The position numbers and the translations under genes are program-made. From positions 34,018,501 to 34,082,500 of the forward strand of contig NC_068922.1 of the NCBI RefSeq assembly GCF_023091745.1: a stretch of DNA of 64,000 nucleotides, in the 5' to 3' direction. Numbering within the stretch: the first letter of the stretch is position 1; each line of letters starts with the position of its first letter. Positions 21,196-32,170 of the stretch are shown here, in pieces. This DNA is from Budorcas taxicolor. Taxonomy: Eukaryota > Chordata > Mammalia > Artiodactyla > Bovidae. A model generated the notes under the pieces. The model made no database searches and had not been told where the DNA came from. It was given only the letters and a program-made list of their open reading frames with translations.

Positions 21196-22119
21196 GTACA
21201 TGTGTGTTCTTCAGTGGTTTAGTACAGCTCTTTCTATTAATATAAGCAGGCCCCTTACATGGTTCACAGACTACTATTCTTTTTGGTATATCTGTTAGAA
21301 GCAAAAACACCAGTGATGTGACTCAGTGGTTTGGAGTTGAGATCCTTTTAGGGTGGTTTTGTTTAGTCATAGTTACTTGAGCTTCTAGGTCAAGTGCTAG
21401 ATACAGTTGACCTGTCATGAAGGAGTATGAATAAAGATGAGCATAACTCTTACACAGCCATTTCTGTAGTTGAGCTGAAATAATTGATTGCTGTCAGATA
21501 ATTGAAATTCTCAGTTTCCAAAATGAACTCTAGCAGTATAACTCTTTTAAATTTCTATAAATATTAAAGGACTGTAAGAAAGAAGCTCTGTAGTTTGCTG
21601 AAACTATTATATAACTTTCATTAATAAAATGAAATAGCCCTGCTGGCCTTATAAATGGTCTCCTGCTGCTGTTGCCAACTTTAGTGATTTTAGTTAAACT
21701 TAAATTTCATCAAGGGAAATAGAAATATATTGTACTTAAAAGATATAGACATTTAAAACAACAGACCCAGACCTGAATGACTTTTGCAGAATAATTATTG
21801 GCCTTGAAGAGTTCTTTTGCTTGATGATATTTTTTCAGAATTGGTGTTATCAATATCATATCAACAGAATTTGCATCTTTACTTCCTAATTATATAACAT
21901 ACTTGTACTAGCCTTGGTAGAAAAGTTTTTAAAAAGGGAGGAACATTCTTTTAGGACAAGTTGAAATTTCATTATAGTTTACACAGACAAAACAAAAAAG
22001 TCTTTTTATTGTTCTTCTGTGCTCAAAGAGCATTAAAAGTGTTGTTTCTGGAAACATGCTTTACCATTCAGCTGGCTGGCTGTCATTTTATGGTCACCTA
22101 ACGTAAAAATGAAGGTAGC
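21196..22119. other. AT-rich unique sequence
   Basis: Nothing recognised; no long frames. Confidence 0.4.
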
Positions 22120-22320
22120 ACATAGGTACTGCGTACTTTCTGTGTACCCTTTGTACTTTTTGTTTACGATAGTCTCGTTTAATCTTCACAAACACCTATG
22201 AGCTAGTTTGGAATTCCCATCGTAGATGAGGTCAGAGGATAACAGATGTCTCCAGGCCAACCCTGAGGGTGTGAGGATCGACTTGGTGCCCATGGTGTTC
22301 AGTACCTACAGTCTGGTTCC
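22120..22320 (-). mobile_element. MIR SINE, minus strand
   Basis: TCTCGTTTAATCTTCACAAAC, CACCTATGAG and CCCATCGTAGATGAGG follow the antisense MIR order (TTTAATCCTCACAACA, CCTATGAGG, CCCATTTTACAGATGAGG). Strongly diverged, as expected for this old tRNA-derived SINE. Confidence 0.65.
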
Positions 22321-23000
22321 TAATGTTACCAGCTTCCAGGGAGCCCTGAGTCCAAGGACACATGGTAAACTTCCCATTACTGCAACTTGTCTGGGTTAAG
22401 GATATCTAATCCCACTGGTGACCTAGAGCAGAATCCCCCAGGGTTACAGGCGTGGAGTAGAGTCTGCTGGTCCCTGTTCCAGCCTTGCCTTGGCTCATCC
22501 TCTGGCTCCTGAGCTTGTCAGTTGTTGTTCTCTGTCACCTGATTAATTGCTGAACACTCACTCATTGTGTGCTCCATTGATCAGATGCCAAGAACTCTTG
22601 GCAGCTCTGCGGAACATGATCTCAGTGTGCCTCCTGGTCAGTGCTGGGCAACTTGAAGTGGTTAGTGGGGGTGAGAACTTGGATTCAGAAGCCAGGACCC
22701 GCGCCAGAAGCCAGGGATGGGTAATTGAGTGGCTGGCATGTGAAGTGGAGCGCTCCAGACTCATCAGTAGTCTGGGAGGCAGAAGGGGAGCTGCACATGA
22801 CTTTGAAAGGTGGTCTTTGAAGATCATGATGGCTGGCTGTGGATTTTGTAGTTTCTAGATATAAAATAATTCTAGTTGCTTTTTGAGGAGGAATGAGAAT
22901 GTTGCCAGCTTATTCATTATACTGCTCATTACACTGGGCAGAGATCTCTCTGTTACTTTTACCCATCAGTTCCAGCTGTGTCCTTCTGTGGTTCTAAATC
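22321..23000. other. Unique sequence
   Basis: Contains a 103-residue open frame (22547-22858, plus) overlapped by an 89-residue one on the other strand; neither has a recognisable domain, start context or splice signal. Confidence 0.45.
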
Positions 23001-23079
23001 TCCAGTCCTCCTTACACTTAGCATAACATACAAATACAATTACAAAATCTCATTTGCGGTCTCCTCTTCTTTATGGTCT

Positions 23080-23281
23080 CAGGAAGTTGCCTTTCTTCAG
23101 TCAGTTCATGACTGCTTTCTCCATTTTTTCTCTATGTGATCCCATGTATCCTTCACGCTAAATATCCGTTCCCCTGGTTTGTTTCTTTACCTCGATCTTT
23201 CCCATGAGCTCCAGGCTCCTATCCATGTCCCCCTGTCCAACATCTCTATTTAGAGGTATAATAAAATTTCAAACTTAATGG
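23080..23281 (+). mobile_element. L2 fragment
   Basis: GAGCTCCAGGCTCCTATCCATG, CCAACATCTCTATTTAGAGGT and ATTTCAAACTTAATGG follow the L2 3' internal order. Old and diverged; the left limit is uncertain. Confidence 0.5.
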
Positions 23282-23370
23282 ATCTACATAGAACTCTTAG
23301 ACCGAGACTCCTGGCTGCTGCCAATGACCGTGGGTTCTGTCACTGACAGTGTCAAGTTGAAGCTTATCAT

Positions 23371-23535
23371 CCTCAGCTTTTCAAACCCCAGTGTAGATAT
23401 GAATCCCTTGGATAGTTTGTTAAAATGTAGATTTTGATTAAGTCTGTCGTGGGGCCCAAGATTCTGCACTTCTAACAAGCTCCCAGGTACTGTTAATGCT
23501 GCTGATCCATGGACCCCACTCTGAGCAGCAGGGAA
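23371..23535 (+). mobile_element. MER5A-like hAT-Charlie remnant
   Basis: TCAAACCCCAGTGTAGATAT, TAGTTTGTTAAAATGTAGAT, TTCTAACAAGCTCCCAGGT and GCTGCTGATCCATGGACC are the successive MER5A blocks. A more complete relative of the copy at 483-615. Confidence 0.75.
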
Positions 23536-23655
23536 TGTAAGTGCGTTCAGAGTAGATGCTTGTCAAGACAGATCTGGGGCTGGGGGAGGTGAATGGGGTC
23601 CTGCAGGTCCCTCCCTCATCTCACCGTTGTCCCATCCGTGGTTAAGAATCATGTT

Positions 23656-23726
23656 ATATACGGCAAAAACTAGCACATATTGTGAAGCAACTATACACCA
23701 ATAAAAGTTTTTTAAAAAAGAAAAGT
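23656..23726 (+). mobile_element. Minimal L1 3' tail (71 bp) with 11-bp TSD
   Basis: GAAGCAACTATACACCAAT followed by AAAAGTTTTTTAAAAAAG is the 3' end and tail of ruminant L1. Flanks AGAATCATGTT at 23645-23655 and 23727-23737 are identical. Only the last 71 bp was copied. Confidence 0.88.
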
Positions 23727-23833
23727 AGAATCATGTTTCTAAACACACAACTCTCAGTTATGCTTATAATTAAAAGGAAATTTAAAAAGTGGTATCTATA
23801 CTATTATTTCAATTTAAATTAACAAAGATGTAC

Positions 23834-23857
23834 GTGTGTGTGTGTGTGTGTGTGTAT
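23834..23857. repeat. (GT)n microsatellite
   Basis: About 11 GT units, ending GTATACATGTATATG. Confidence 0.95.
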
Positions 23858-23859
23858 AC

Positions 23860-24589
23860 ATGTATATGCTTAGCCAAACTCTGTGAGGACACATGCCAAG
23901 TGTTAACAGTTGTTAATCTTCTAAGTGATAGATTTACAGATGGCATATATTTTCATCTTTATATATGTGGCCTTTTCCAATTTTCAGTAGTGAGCATAAT
24001 TTTCTAGATATAGTTTATGATGATTAATGTTATTACAACTGTCAGGTATACTCCAGCTTAGTTCATCACAATGTCGCCTTGGAGGAAACATTTGCCTCCT
24101 ACCACTCACTTACCTCTCTTCACCCTTCCCCCAAACATCTGCTCTTTTTTTCTTTTTTCCTCAATAAATGTATTAGCTCTTTAATGGTTTAGTGGGGGCT
24201 TCATATTAGGGCTTTAGGTCAGTATCTACCAACACAATTAATAGAATAAGGGTAATTAAATAAGTACTTTTTTATATTCGATTTTTGTAATTTTTGTGTG
24301 TGTTCAATTTAAAAAAACTAAAGAAATACCCTTTTTCTCGCTTCTTTCTGTCCTAGGAAGGTATGCTCAGCAGGTTTCTTAGAAGGAGCTTAGTTTTCCT
24401 TTCAAACTTAAAATTCAGTAACCAAATTTAAAAGTGAAGTACCTGTCTCTTGCTATGGAACAGGGAAGGAAGTAACAAAGATACAAAATAGAAAAGCCTG
24501 ATATACTTAAAATCTCACCTTCTTAAAAAGGTGAGTGTTGGACAGAGAAAGAATTTCTGAGATACACATAAAGGTGTCCCCGCAGATCT
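23860..24589. other. Unique sequence
   Basis: Nothing recognised apart from a small inverted motif CTCACCTTCTT / AAGGTGAG at 24516-24533. Confidence 0.4.
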
Positions 24590-25219
24590 GGTAAACACCA
24601 AACCATGCATTCATAGGATAAAACTTGCAAAAGCTTGCAAGGACAATCTCATGAGAAATGAAAAATTACCAGGTCACTGTAAGAAAAGCCCTAGAGTAAA
24701 GGTTCCTCTATACAAACCCTAAAAGAACTTAAAAGTAAGCCTCAAAAGAATCATATTAATCCTCAAGTATCAACTGTCTGCCAGAAATCCAACACTTTTT
24801 AAACAAATATAAGAAATCCAGCATTCAGCTACATAAAATTCACAGTGAATTTCATCCAATCAAACATCATAGATAAACAAAGAAGCAGGAAAAAAATCCC
24901 ATACTAGGAGCCAATAGAAATAGACCCTGAAACAACAGATGATAGAACTAGCATACAGGTACTTTAAAATAGCTATTGTAAATATGGTTCCTGTAGATAA
25001 ACATAATGAGAAATGAAATAAAAGATAGAAAAAAGAAAATATTGGAACATTAGAGATTTTAAAAAATACAGTATTTGAAATGAAAATTGTACTAGTATGG
25101 GACTAAGTACAGATTAGATCTTTCAGGAGAAAAGTTCAGTGAACTTGGAAACATGGTGAGAATTTAACCAAAAGCATCGAGAGAAGAAAGGTTGAAAAAG
25201 TATGCCTATCTCCACCACA
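24590..25219 (+). mobile_element. Old L1, 5' part, plus strand
   Basis: A-rich sequence of the old L1 5'/ORF1 kind: AGCCAATAGAAATAGACCCTG, ACTTTAAAATAGCTATTG, CAGATTAGATCTTTCAGGAG and AGTTCAGTGAACTTGGAAACATGG. The next L1 piece (25423 on) is already reverse transcriptase, so about 3 kb of this element is missing between them. Confidence 0.6.
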
Positions 25220-25422
25220 CTGCTGCTGCTAAGTTGCTCAGTCATGTCCGACTCTTTGCGACCCCATGGACTGTGGCCCATCAGGCTCCTCTGCTCATGG
25301 TATTCTCCAGGCAAGAATATTGGAGTGGGTTGCCATGCCCTTCTCCAGGGGATCTTCCTGACCCAGGGATCAAACCCTAATCTCCTGCATTGCAAGCAGA
25401 TTCTTGACCATCTGAGCCACCA
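25220..25422 (-). mobile_element. Bov-tA SINE, minus strand
   Basis: Begins with the CTGCTGCT linker, continues CAGTCATGTCCGACTCTTTGCG and ends with a diverged head (CTGAGCCACCAT). It lies at the junction of the two L1 parts. No TSD recognised. Confidence 0.87.
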
Positions 25423-27575
25423 TCTAATTCTATAATGGAGAATTATTATATATTATATTGCCTGTTATTGCCTGTATTGTAACAGGCAATACAAAGAAGC
25501 AAATGACATACATATTGGCAGCGTAGAAATAAAAGGTCTTTATTTGTAGACAATATGATCACGTATAGAGAAAATGCTAAGAAACTCCAAAAAACCACTA
25601 GTATTTGTCATTGAATTTAGCAAGCTTGAAGGACACAAAGCAGATACACAAATGAAGTGAAAGTTGCTTGGTCATGTTTAACTCTTTGCGACCCTATGGA
25701 CTATACAGGGGTATATGTAGTCCATGGGGACTGTACAGTCCATGGAATTCTTCAGGCCAGAATGCTGGAGTGGATAGCCTTTCCCTTCTTCTCCAGGGGA
25801 TCTTCCCAACCCAGGGATCGAACCCAGGTCTCCCGCGTTGTGGGTGGATTCTTTACCAGCTGAACCACCAGGGAAGCATAAGGATACTGGAGTGGGTAGC
25901 TTATCTTCCTCTCCAGTGGATCTTCCCAACCTAGGAATTGAACCCGGGTCTCCCGCATTGCAGAAGGTTTCTTTACCAGCTGAGCTACCAGGTATAACCA
26001 AGATACGCAAAATCAATTGTAATTTTATATACCAGCAATGAAAAATTAGAAATTGAAAGTTAATATTTATATCAAAATACAATGGACCTGAAAAAAGAAA
26101 AAAAATTTATAAGAACAATATTGGAAGGTTTCTAGTACCTAATCTCAGGACTTCCTCTGCATTTTAAAGGTCCTTCTTTAAAGCTACAGTGATGAAGGCA
26201 GTGTTTGTCTAAGGTAAACATATATGTCAATGGAATAAAATAGAGAATCCAGAAATAGATGCACACTAGTAATGGTCAGCTGACTTCTTCTGACACTGAT
26301 GCCAAGTTAATTCAATGGGGACAAGATAGTCTTTTTAACATACGGTACTGGAACACCTGAATATTCAATGTAAAAAAATTAACCTCAACCCTTACTTCTT
26401 CTGTATATAAAAATAACTTGAAAAGAATCATGGATCTAAATATAAAAGACTGACACTATAAAACTTCAAGAAAAAATTGCGGGAGGAAATATTCGTGAAC
26501 TTGGGATAGGCAAAGATTTTTGGGGGGCCCAAAATGCATGAACCATAAAAGAAAAATTGACAAATGGGACTCCATCAAAATTTAAAACTTCTGTTCTTCC
26601 AGAGACATTGTTAAGAAAATGAAAAGGCAATCTGTAAACAGAGAAAATATATTCACAATACTTATACCTGACAGATGACTTGTGGCCAGAATATATAAAG
26701 AACTCTTAGAGCTCATTAGTTATATGACAGCCCAATTAGAAATCTAGGCATAAGAAAATAACAAATGGCCAGTTTTGCATAGGAAAAGGTCTTCAGCATC
26801 ATTAGACATCAGAATAATATAAACCCAAACAATGAGATACCATCAGATATTTATCAGAATAGCCAATACTCAAAAGAAAAAGTGTTAGAATGGACGTTTC
26901 ATATTTTGCTGGTAGGAAATCTAAATGATAAACCATTTAAACAGTTTGGCAGTGTGTTATAATATTAATACTGCATGATAATAACTGCATAAGCATATTA
27001 ATGCTGCATGATCCAACAGTTTTCTACTAAACGTTTACCTAAGAGAAATGAAACATGTTTAAACACATGCTTGTACAGGAATGTCCATAGCAGGTTTATT
27101 CATAATGGCCTCAAGCTGGAAGCAAGTTAAATTCCATCAGGTAGTAAATGGGTGAACATGTTGTGGCATATCTATGCAGGGGTATACTACTCAGAACTTA
27201 AGGTAGTAATACTTAGCAACATGAATGAATCTCAGAAACATTATGCTGAGTTCAATAAGCCAGACACAAAAGAATACAAGCTCTGTGATTCCATTTACTA
27301 CCCACAACTATTATACCAAAAATGCTAGGGAAAAAAATTTAATCTGTTGTGAGAATAAACAGACACATTGTCATTTGCAGCTGAAACTGGAGTGTGATTG
27401 ACTTGGATGAGGCGCAAGAGGACCTTTCAGTTTGGTCAGTGTGTTCTATATTCTGACTGCGGTGGTGATTATATGGCTATATATGTGTTTATAAAATTCA
27501 CTGAAATGTACACTAAAAATGTACATATTTTATTGTATATAAACTATACCTCAATAATGTTGTTTTGAAAAAATT
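25423..27575 (+). mobile_element. Old L1 3' half (RT to 3' end), plus strand
   Basis: Starts in reverse transcriptase: TTATTTGTAGACAATATGATCAC (25540-25562) is the equivalent of the F-A-D-D catalytic site, here F-V-D-N. Continues through ORF2 (AATCCAGAAATAGATGCACA at 26247; CATATTTTGCTGGTAGGAA at 26900) to the 3' UTR end (TTTATTGTATATAAACTATACCTCAATAATG near 27530-27560). Many stops; no intact frame. Interrupted by the SINE at 25653-26000. Confidence 0.82.
25653..26000 (-). mobile_element. Bov-tA with duplicated head, minus strand, TSD
   Basis: Same composite layout as 12330-12641. The body contains an extra stretch at about 25706-25735 with repeated TAGTCCATGG/CAGTCCATGG motifs. Flanks AGATACACAAA (25642-25652) and AGATACGCAAA (26001-26011) differ at one base. 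Confidence 0.9.
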
Positions 27576-27613
27576 CCAAAAATTTGAAAGTTATTTTACT
27601 AACAAAATATTGT

Positions 27614-27822
27614 TGGTAGTGGTTTAGTTGCTAAGTTGTGTCCAGCTCTTGTGACCCCATGGACAGCAGCCTGCCAGACTCCTCTGTCATGGGATTCTCC
27701 AGGCAAAAGTACTGGAGTGGTTGCCATTTCCTTCTCTAGGGGATCTTCCCAACTCAGGAATCAAACCCAGGTCTTCTGCATTGCAGACAAATTCTCTACC
27801 AACTGAGCTATGAGGGAAGCCC
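27614..27822 (-). mobile_element. Bov-tA SINE, minus strand
   Basis: TAGTTGCTAAGTTGTGTCCAG then CCCATGGACAGCAGCCTG, ending GAGCTATGAGGGAAGCCC. AACAAAA at 27601-27607 and 27823-27829 is a possible TSD. It lies just beyond the 3' end of the plus-strand L1. Confidence 0.87.
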
Positions 27823-27829
27823 AACAAAA

Positions 27830-28839
27830 GGTTAACTTCTGTCTAATGTTAGAAGACCTCTGTGTAAGGCTGAATTGACCCAAAAATTCCATTTAGATAA
27901 ACCAGTATATACAATATAAATAATAATGCATGAGTTAAATATCCTTAAACATGAAAAGAGAGTAGATAAATCAGTTTAGTTAACCTATGATTTGATATAT
28001 TGGAATGGGACCCTAGCATCCTTAGAATTCATTGACATACCCTTTTAATTTCTTTAATTGATATTTGGTAATATCTTTGGCACTAAGAAGAATCCAGTTG
28101 AATGAAGTAATTGTGAACAATCCACTCTTGGTTTTCTTTTATTGTTCTTTTTTTTTTTTTTAACTGATAAGAATATGTGGATGATACTCCTGTGTCCCTT
28201 GGACTCTGTTCTTGCTTTTAGGAATAGAACTCCTAGATTTTGCCTGAGCACATACATGGCTGTCTTCTAAAGGCAACATTTCTCTGCTTCTCTTGCAGCA
28301 GGGTATGGCTTTGGACTAAGGAGAGGTGACTGGTAATGTGTTTAAGGTTACGCCATTAAGGACAAGCCGCTTAATCTAGATTTTCTCTTTTCCTTTCCTG
28401 CTGGCTAAGATGTAACATCAGGCATAGCAGACTATGTCGATCCAGAGATGGAAGCCACGTGGAAGTTGATAGAGCCAGCCTGGGTCCCTGAATGATCTTG
28501 TGACACACACCTCTCCTTGTACCCCACACTGGGACAGGAAAAAGAGAAGTCTCTAATTTTGGCTGTTGTATTTTTGAGTCTTTCTGTTATGGCAGGAAGT
28601 TTATACCCTAAGACAAATTGGAAAGCATTTAAGATTTTTAAGTTTTTCTCTGTGTGCTGTTTGGTTATAGCTAATATGTTTTGGTGTGTATTCTCAAGTA
28701 AAATAATTTCTAAAATAGTATATGATTTCATGCCAATAGTTCTTTTTGACCGAGTAGTTATTTAGGAGAGTGTTTCTCAAATTTGTGAGTTACTTTTAAA
28801 CTGTAGGTGCTAATTATTAGTAAATGGAGACACAACATT
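27830..28839. other. Mostly unique; old repeat-like stretch in the middle
   Basis: A poly-T run lies at 28149-28162. The part at about 28290-28480 (GCTTCTCTTGCAGCAGG, CTTTCCTGCTGGCTAAGATG, GAAGCCACGTGGAAGTTGAT) has the wording of an old interspersed repeat that I cannot name. Open frames 28432-28731 (minus) and 28517-28765 (plus) have no recognisable domain. Confidence 0.4.
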
Positions 28840-29530
28840 CAGCTTTTCTAATTTTTAAATGTCTTTATGGACTAATTTATGATCGATTTTGGTAAGATTC
28901 CACAGATCTTTTTAAAGAAGTTGCCTTCTTTGTAAGATACCAAAATATTTATTTATTGTGTTGCTTAACTTTCCTATAGTTATTTTTTATCTGATCTATC
29001 AAAGAATTAAAGATATAAATCAGTGATTTCTTCCATTAATTTTTCTTTATATTTCTGTCTGTTCTGATATCTGTGTTCATGAGTTACTTAATTGTCAGCA
29101 GCTCAGTTGAAGACTGTACCTTTTATCAGAATAATGTGACTTTTTTCCTAATTTATATCTTTTGCTTTGTGTTTTAGCTAACATTAATATGCTACTTTAG
29201 TTTATATGTCCCTATATTTCTTACTATATCTATCCTTTATCTTTATTTATATTTATCCTTTATTTATCTTTCTGTGATTTCTTTAAGATATGTTTTTTAT
29301 AACTGGAGCATGGTTGGATTTTTTAACCTATTGGAAAGAACCTTTGTCTTTTAACAGATATTATAACTCATTTATATTTATTATTGAAATTCATCTTTAA
29401 TTGATTTTATTTCATTGATCTTGTTTTTGTTATAATGTCTTTGATTTTTCCATTATGTTTTAGACTTTTTACTGTTTGATTTAAATTTTGTTTTTGTTTA
29501 ATTTGGTTTTGAATTTTGCCTGCTTTGAAA
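28840..29530 (-). mobile_element. Old L1 ORF2 fragment, minus strand
   Basis: T-rich antisense L1 endonuclease-side sequence: TATTTATTGTGTTGCTTAAC, CTTTTGCTTTGTGTTTTAGCTAACA, and GTTTTTTATAACTGGAGCATGGTTGGATTTTTTAACC match the order seen in the same antisense region of the 6.3-13.6 kb element. No frame. Confidence 0.6.
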
Positions 29531-29589
29531 TATTATTTTTTAAGATTTTTTTGAAACCTTAAATCTATATAGTACCTATATAGATTTTT

Positions 29590-29752
29590 CCAGGGGGAAA
29601 AAGAAATTGAATAAAAATGAAACTTGAAATTAATACATCAAATTTTATATTTGATGAGACTGTGTTTGGGATTATTAAATATAATGGATTTCATGGTGAT
29701 GGGTAGGGAACATTATTTACGAGAGATCTTGTTTTCTGTGCTGTCCCTGTCA
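29590..29752 (+). repeat. Direct repeat, copy A (163 bp)
   Basis: Shares the whole stretch from CCAGGGGGAAAAAGAAATTGA to TGCTGTCCCTGTCA with 30302-30463, including 40 identical bases around AAATTTTATATTTGATGAGA. I estimate close to 90% identity by eye. Family unknown to me. Confidence 0.92.
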
Positions 29753-29821
29753 TACCTGTCAGGAGTGAGGTGGTATCCTCTGTTGTCTCTCAGTAGGAAG
29801 TGAGGAATTTAATAGGGCTGG

Positions 29822-29954
29822 CATGCGTGTGTGCTTAATCGCTTCAGCTGTGTCCGGCTCTCTGTGACCCTGTGGAGTCTGGCCTACCAGGCTCCTCCCT
29901 CCATGGGGTTCTCCAGCAAGAAGACTGGAGCCGGTTGCCATTTCCTTCTCCAGG
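29822..29954 (-). mobile_element. BovA monomer, minus strand
   Basis: CTTCAGCTGTGTCCGGCTCTC to TTGCCATTTCCTTCTCCAG, without the tRNA head. It lies between the two direct-repeat copies and has no counterpart after copy B. Confidence 0.85.
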
Positions 29955-30301
29955 TTAATAAGGTGTACTTCTCTGTTTCTCAGTTTTCATTAATATCAGA
30001 TTTTTATCTCAGACCATTATTAAGTTGTAATTTTGATAATTTATAAAATATTCATTTGGTTAACCTTTATAGTTATAATTTTATACATATAAAAATCATG
30101 AAAACCCTAATATTGTCACAACTTTAAATGAATTACCATTGTTTTCCAAGTGTATATCAAAGTGAATTTTAAGAAAGTCATTATGCTATTGTGCCATATT
30201 ACACTAATACTCATTTTCTTGATCTACTTCTGTATTATAGCTTAAAAAGACGCTTTCTTTTCATTATTGCCCACCTTCAGACCATTTCCCGGCTTATCAT
30301 A

Positions 30302-30463
30302 CCAGAGGGAGAAAGAAATTGAAAAAATTCAAATCTGAAGTTAATATATCAAATTTTATATTTGATGAGACTGTGTTTGGGATGATTAAATATAATGGAT
30401 TTCATGGTGATGGGTGGGGAGTATTATTTACCGATGATCTTGATTTCTGTGCTGTCCCTGTCA
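30302..30463 (+). repeat. Direct repeat, copy B (162 bp)
   Basis: Partner of 29590-29752. A 90-residue open frame at 30319-30591 overlaps it but reads no known domain; copy A has an in-frame TAG at the equivalent place (GGTAGGGAA versus GGTGGGGAG), so conservation of a protein is not supported. Confidence 0.92.
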
Positions 30464-30995
30464 GTTACTGTATCCACAGCACAGGGCATGGCGTTTACAT
30501 GCTCACCAGTGTTTGCTCAGCGTCAGAGTCTGTCCTTGTGCTCGACACTCTGATAGGCTCTTTCCCTACCTTGGATGCTCCTAGCCCTTGACCTTCTCAA
30601 GTGGACGTCATCTCCATTCTGTCTCTATAATAAGTGGGCTTGTGTGTGGGGCTTTCTCATGTTTTTCAGAATATTCTTGAGGACTATTTAGGGAAGTGGC
30701 ACTTGGAAGACATGCAGCCTTGTCTTGGAAATCGTGTGGAGGGAACAAGCCTGTAGCAGTTGCAAGGGATAATATCTTTAAGAAAATAGTGATGTTGCTA
30801 AGTTACTTTGTGAGGGAAGACTTGTCTTTCTCATATTTTTTTTTAAATGATAATTATGTAGCTGGACTACCAAGATGCAGGGAGTGAGGGGAAGCTGAGA
30901 ACAGTCTCTCCGGGGCTGCGGGTCAGGGTGAAGTTCTTGGCCAGCGACTCATGTCTGTGTAGTATGTGGAAAGCAAATGGGCTGAGGCGGCAGGA
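30464..30995. other. Unique sequence
   Basis: Nothing recognised. Confidence 0.4.
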
Positions 30996-30999
30996 AGCC

Positions 31000-31135
31000 T
31001 GTTATTCTAGCTTTGGTTCTGTTTTCCTTTGTGACCATGACAAACCTCTCAGCTCGTCTGGGCCTCAGGCTCGATCTGTTAAATGAGAAAGATGACTCTC
31101 CAAGATGCTTTCTAACTTTGAAACTCCACGCCTGA
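31000..31135 (+). mobile_element. MIR SINE fragment
   Basis: GTGACCATGACAAACCTCTCAGC, GGGCCTCAGGCTCGATCTGTTAAATGAG and CCAAGATGCTTTCTAACTTTGAAACTC follow the MIR 3' half. Confidence 0.65.
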
Positions 31136-31544
31136 CCAGGGCACCAGGGATAACCAGGGAATTTCCACTTGACAGCATTTTTATTTTTAATTTCATTTAA
31201 GCAGGGAAGTCAGCTTCATTTCATCTTGTAGTCAAGAGGAATAAATCACTTCTCTTACTACCTTGAGTAAGGAGAACTAGAAGGATCATGTGTGACTCGT
31301 GTACTTATGACCTAACCTAATATTAGCAAGTGACACACGTTGTGGTGGACTGTCCCACTTAAAACACCTGGAAGTAATCTGGTGATAGAATGACTCAGAG
31401 GAATGTGAAATTACCATCTTTCCCTGAGAAAACTAAGATATTTATTTAGACTCCCAGAAGGTTCTTGCCTTTGTCCCTGGTGTGTGTGTGTGTGTCTTGA
31501 GACTGAGGGTCCTGGGAGATAGATCCGCCGTGTGACCTTCAGCT

Positions 31545-32170
31545 GTTACTGACCATGGTTTTTGGCCTTTCCGAATCAACAGAAGTTGATAAGAGGATAG
31601 ATGAGAAATTCAAGCAAGGCTTTATTGGGGCCCTGCTACAGCTGAGGGCAGAGAAAATAACATGTGCCCTTGCTTGCTTCCTGAGGTGGGTTGAACTAGT
31701 TCCTTATATGGGGTGAGGGTAGGGGCAGCAGGTCCAGGAATTGGGCCAGAGGGATGGCTTGGGTGTTTTGCCCACCCCTTTGGTGGTATTGCATGCAGGG
31801 AGCATGTGTGCAGTACCCTGCTTTTGGTCCCAACACCCTGCTGTTGCTTCTGGCTCCTCAGAAGTGGTAATTGGGTTCTTTTTGGTCTTTGTGTATCTTC
31901 TTGCCCATAATTTGCCCTAGCTATGCATGCACACAGTTATTTTTAGTCCCTTATAGTTTTTTTTTGTATTTTGTGGCTTGAGGAGACTTTTGTCCAGGTG
32001 TGAGCCCTGTCTGTAGCAAAGGGTCCCAGGTCCCAGCTTGTCTCACAAGCAGCCATCAGACCTGAAGGTCACAGTGAAGATCCTTCATTGATGAGCTCCT
32101 AAGTGGTCCAAAAGCTGTTCACACTGAAATCTTGTTTCACAAGGTCAGCAACAGGGAGCCGCCCAAGCTG
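31545..32170 (-). mobile_element. Possible solo LTR of an old endogenous retrovirus
   Basis: On the minus strand a polyadenylation signal sits in the motif CCAATAAAGCCTTGCTTGAA (complement of 31608-31627), the usual wording of an LTR R region. The flanking 600 bp is non-repetitive within the window and richer in GC than its surroundings. No gag, pol or env sequence is near, and neither LTR ends nor a target duplication could be fixed. It could equally be unique sequence. Confidence 0.3.

Noticed and set aside
22547..22858. 103-residue open frame
   Set aside because: No recognisable domain, an overlapping antisense frame of similar length, and no splice or promoter context.
23834..23857. (GT)n tract as a regulatory Z-DNA element
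   Set aside because: A short dinucleotide array of a kind common in mammals; nothing nearby suggests a function.
24516..24535. Good-looking donor AAG|GTGAGT
   Set aside because: No acceptor or open exon upstream; the site is part of a small inverted motif CTCACCTT/AAGGTGAG.
25678..26082. 134-residue minus-strand open frame
   Set aside because: It reads through the antisense of a Bov-tA composite SINE; the same peptide wording (LGRSPGEGNGNPLQ type) recurs in every SINE of this orientation.
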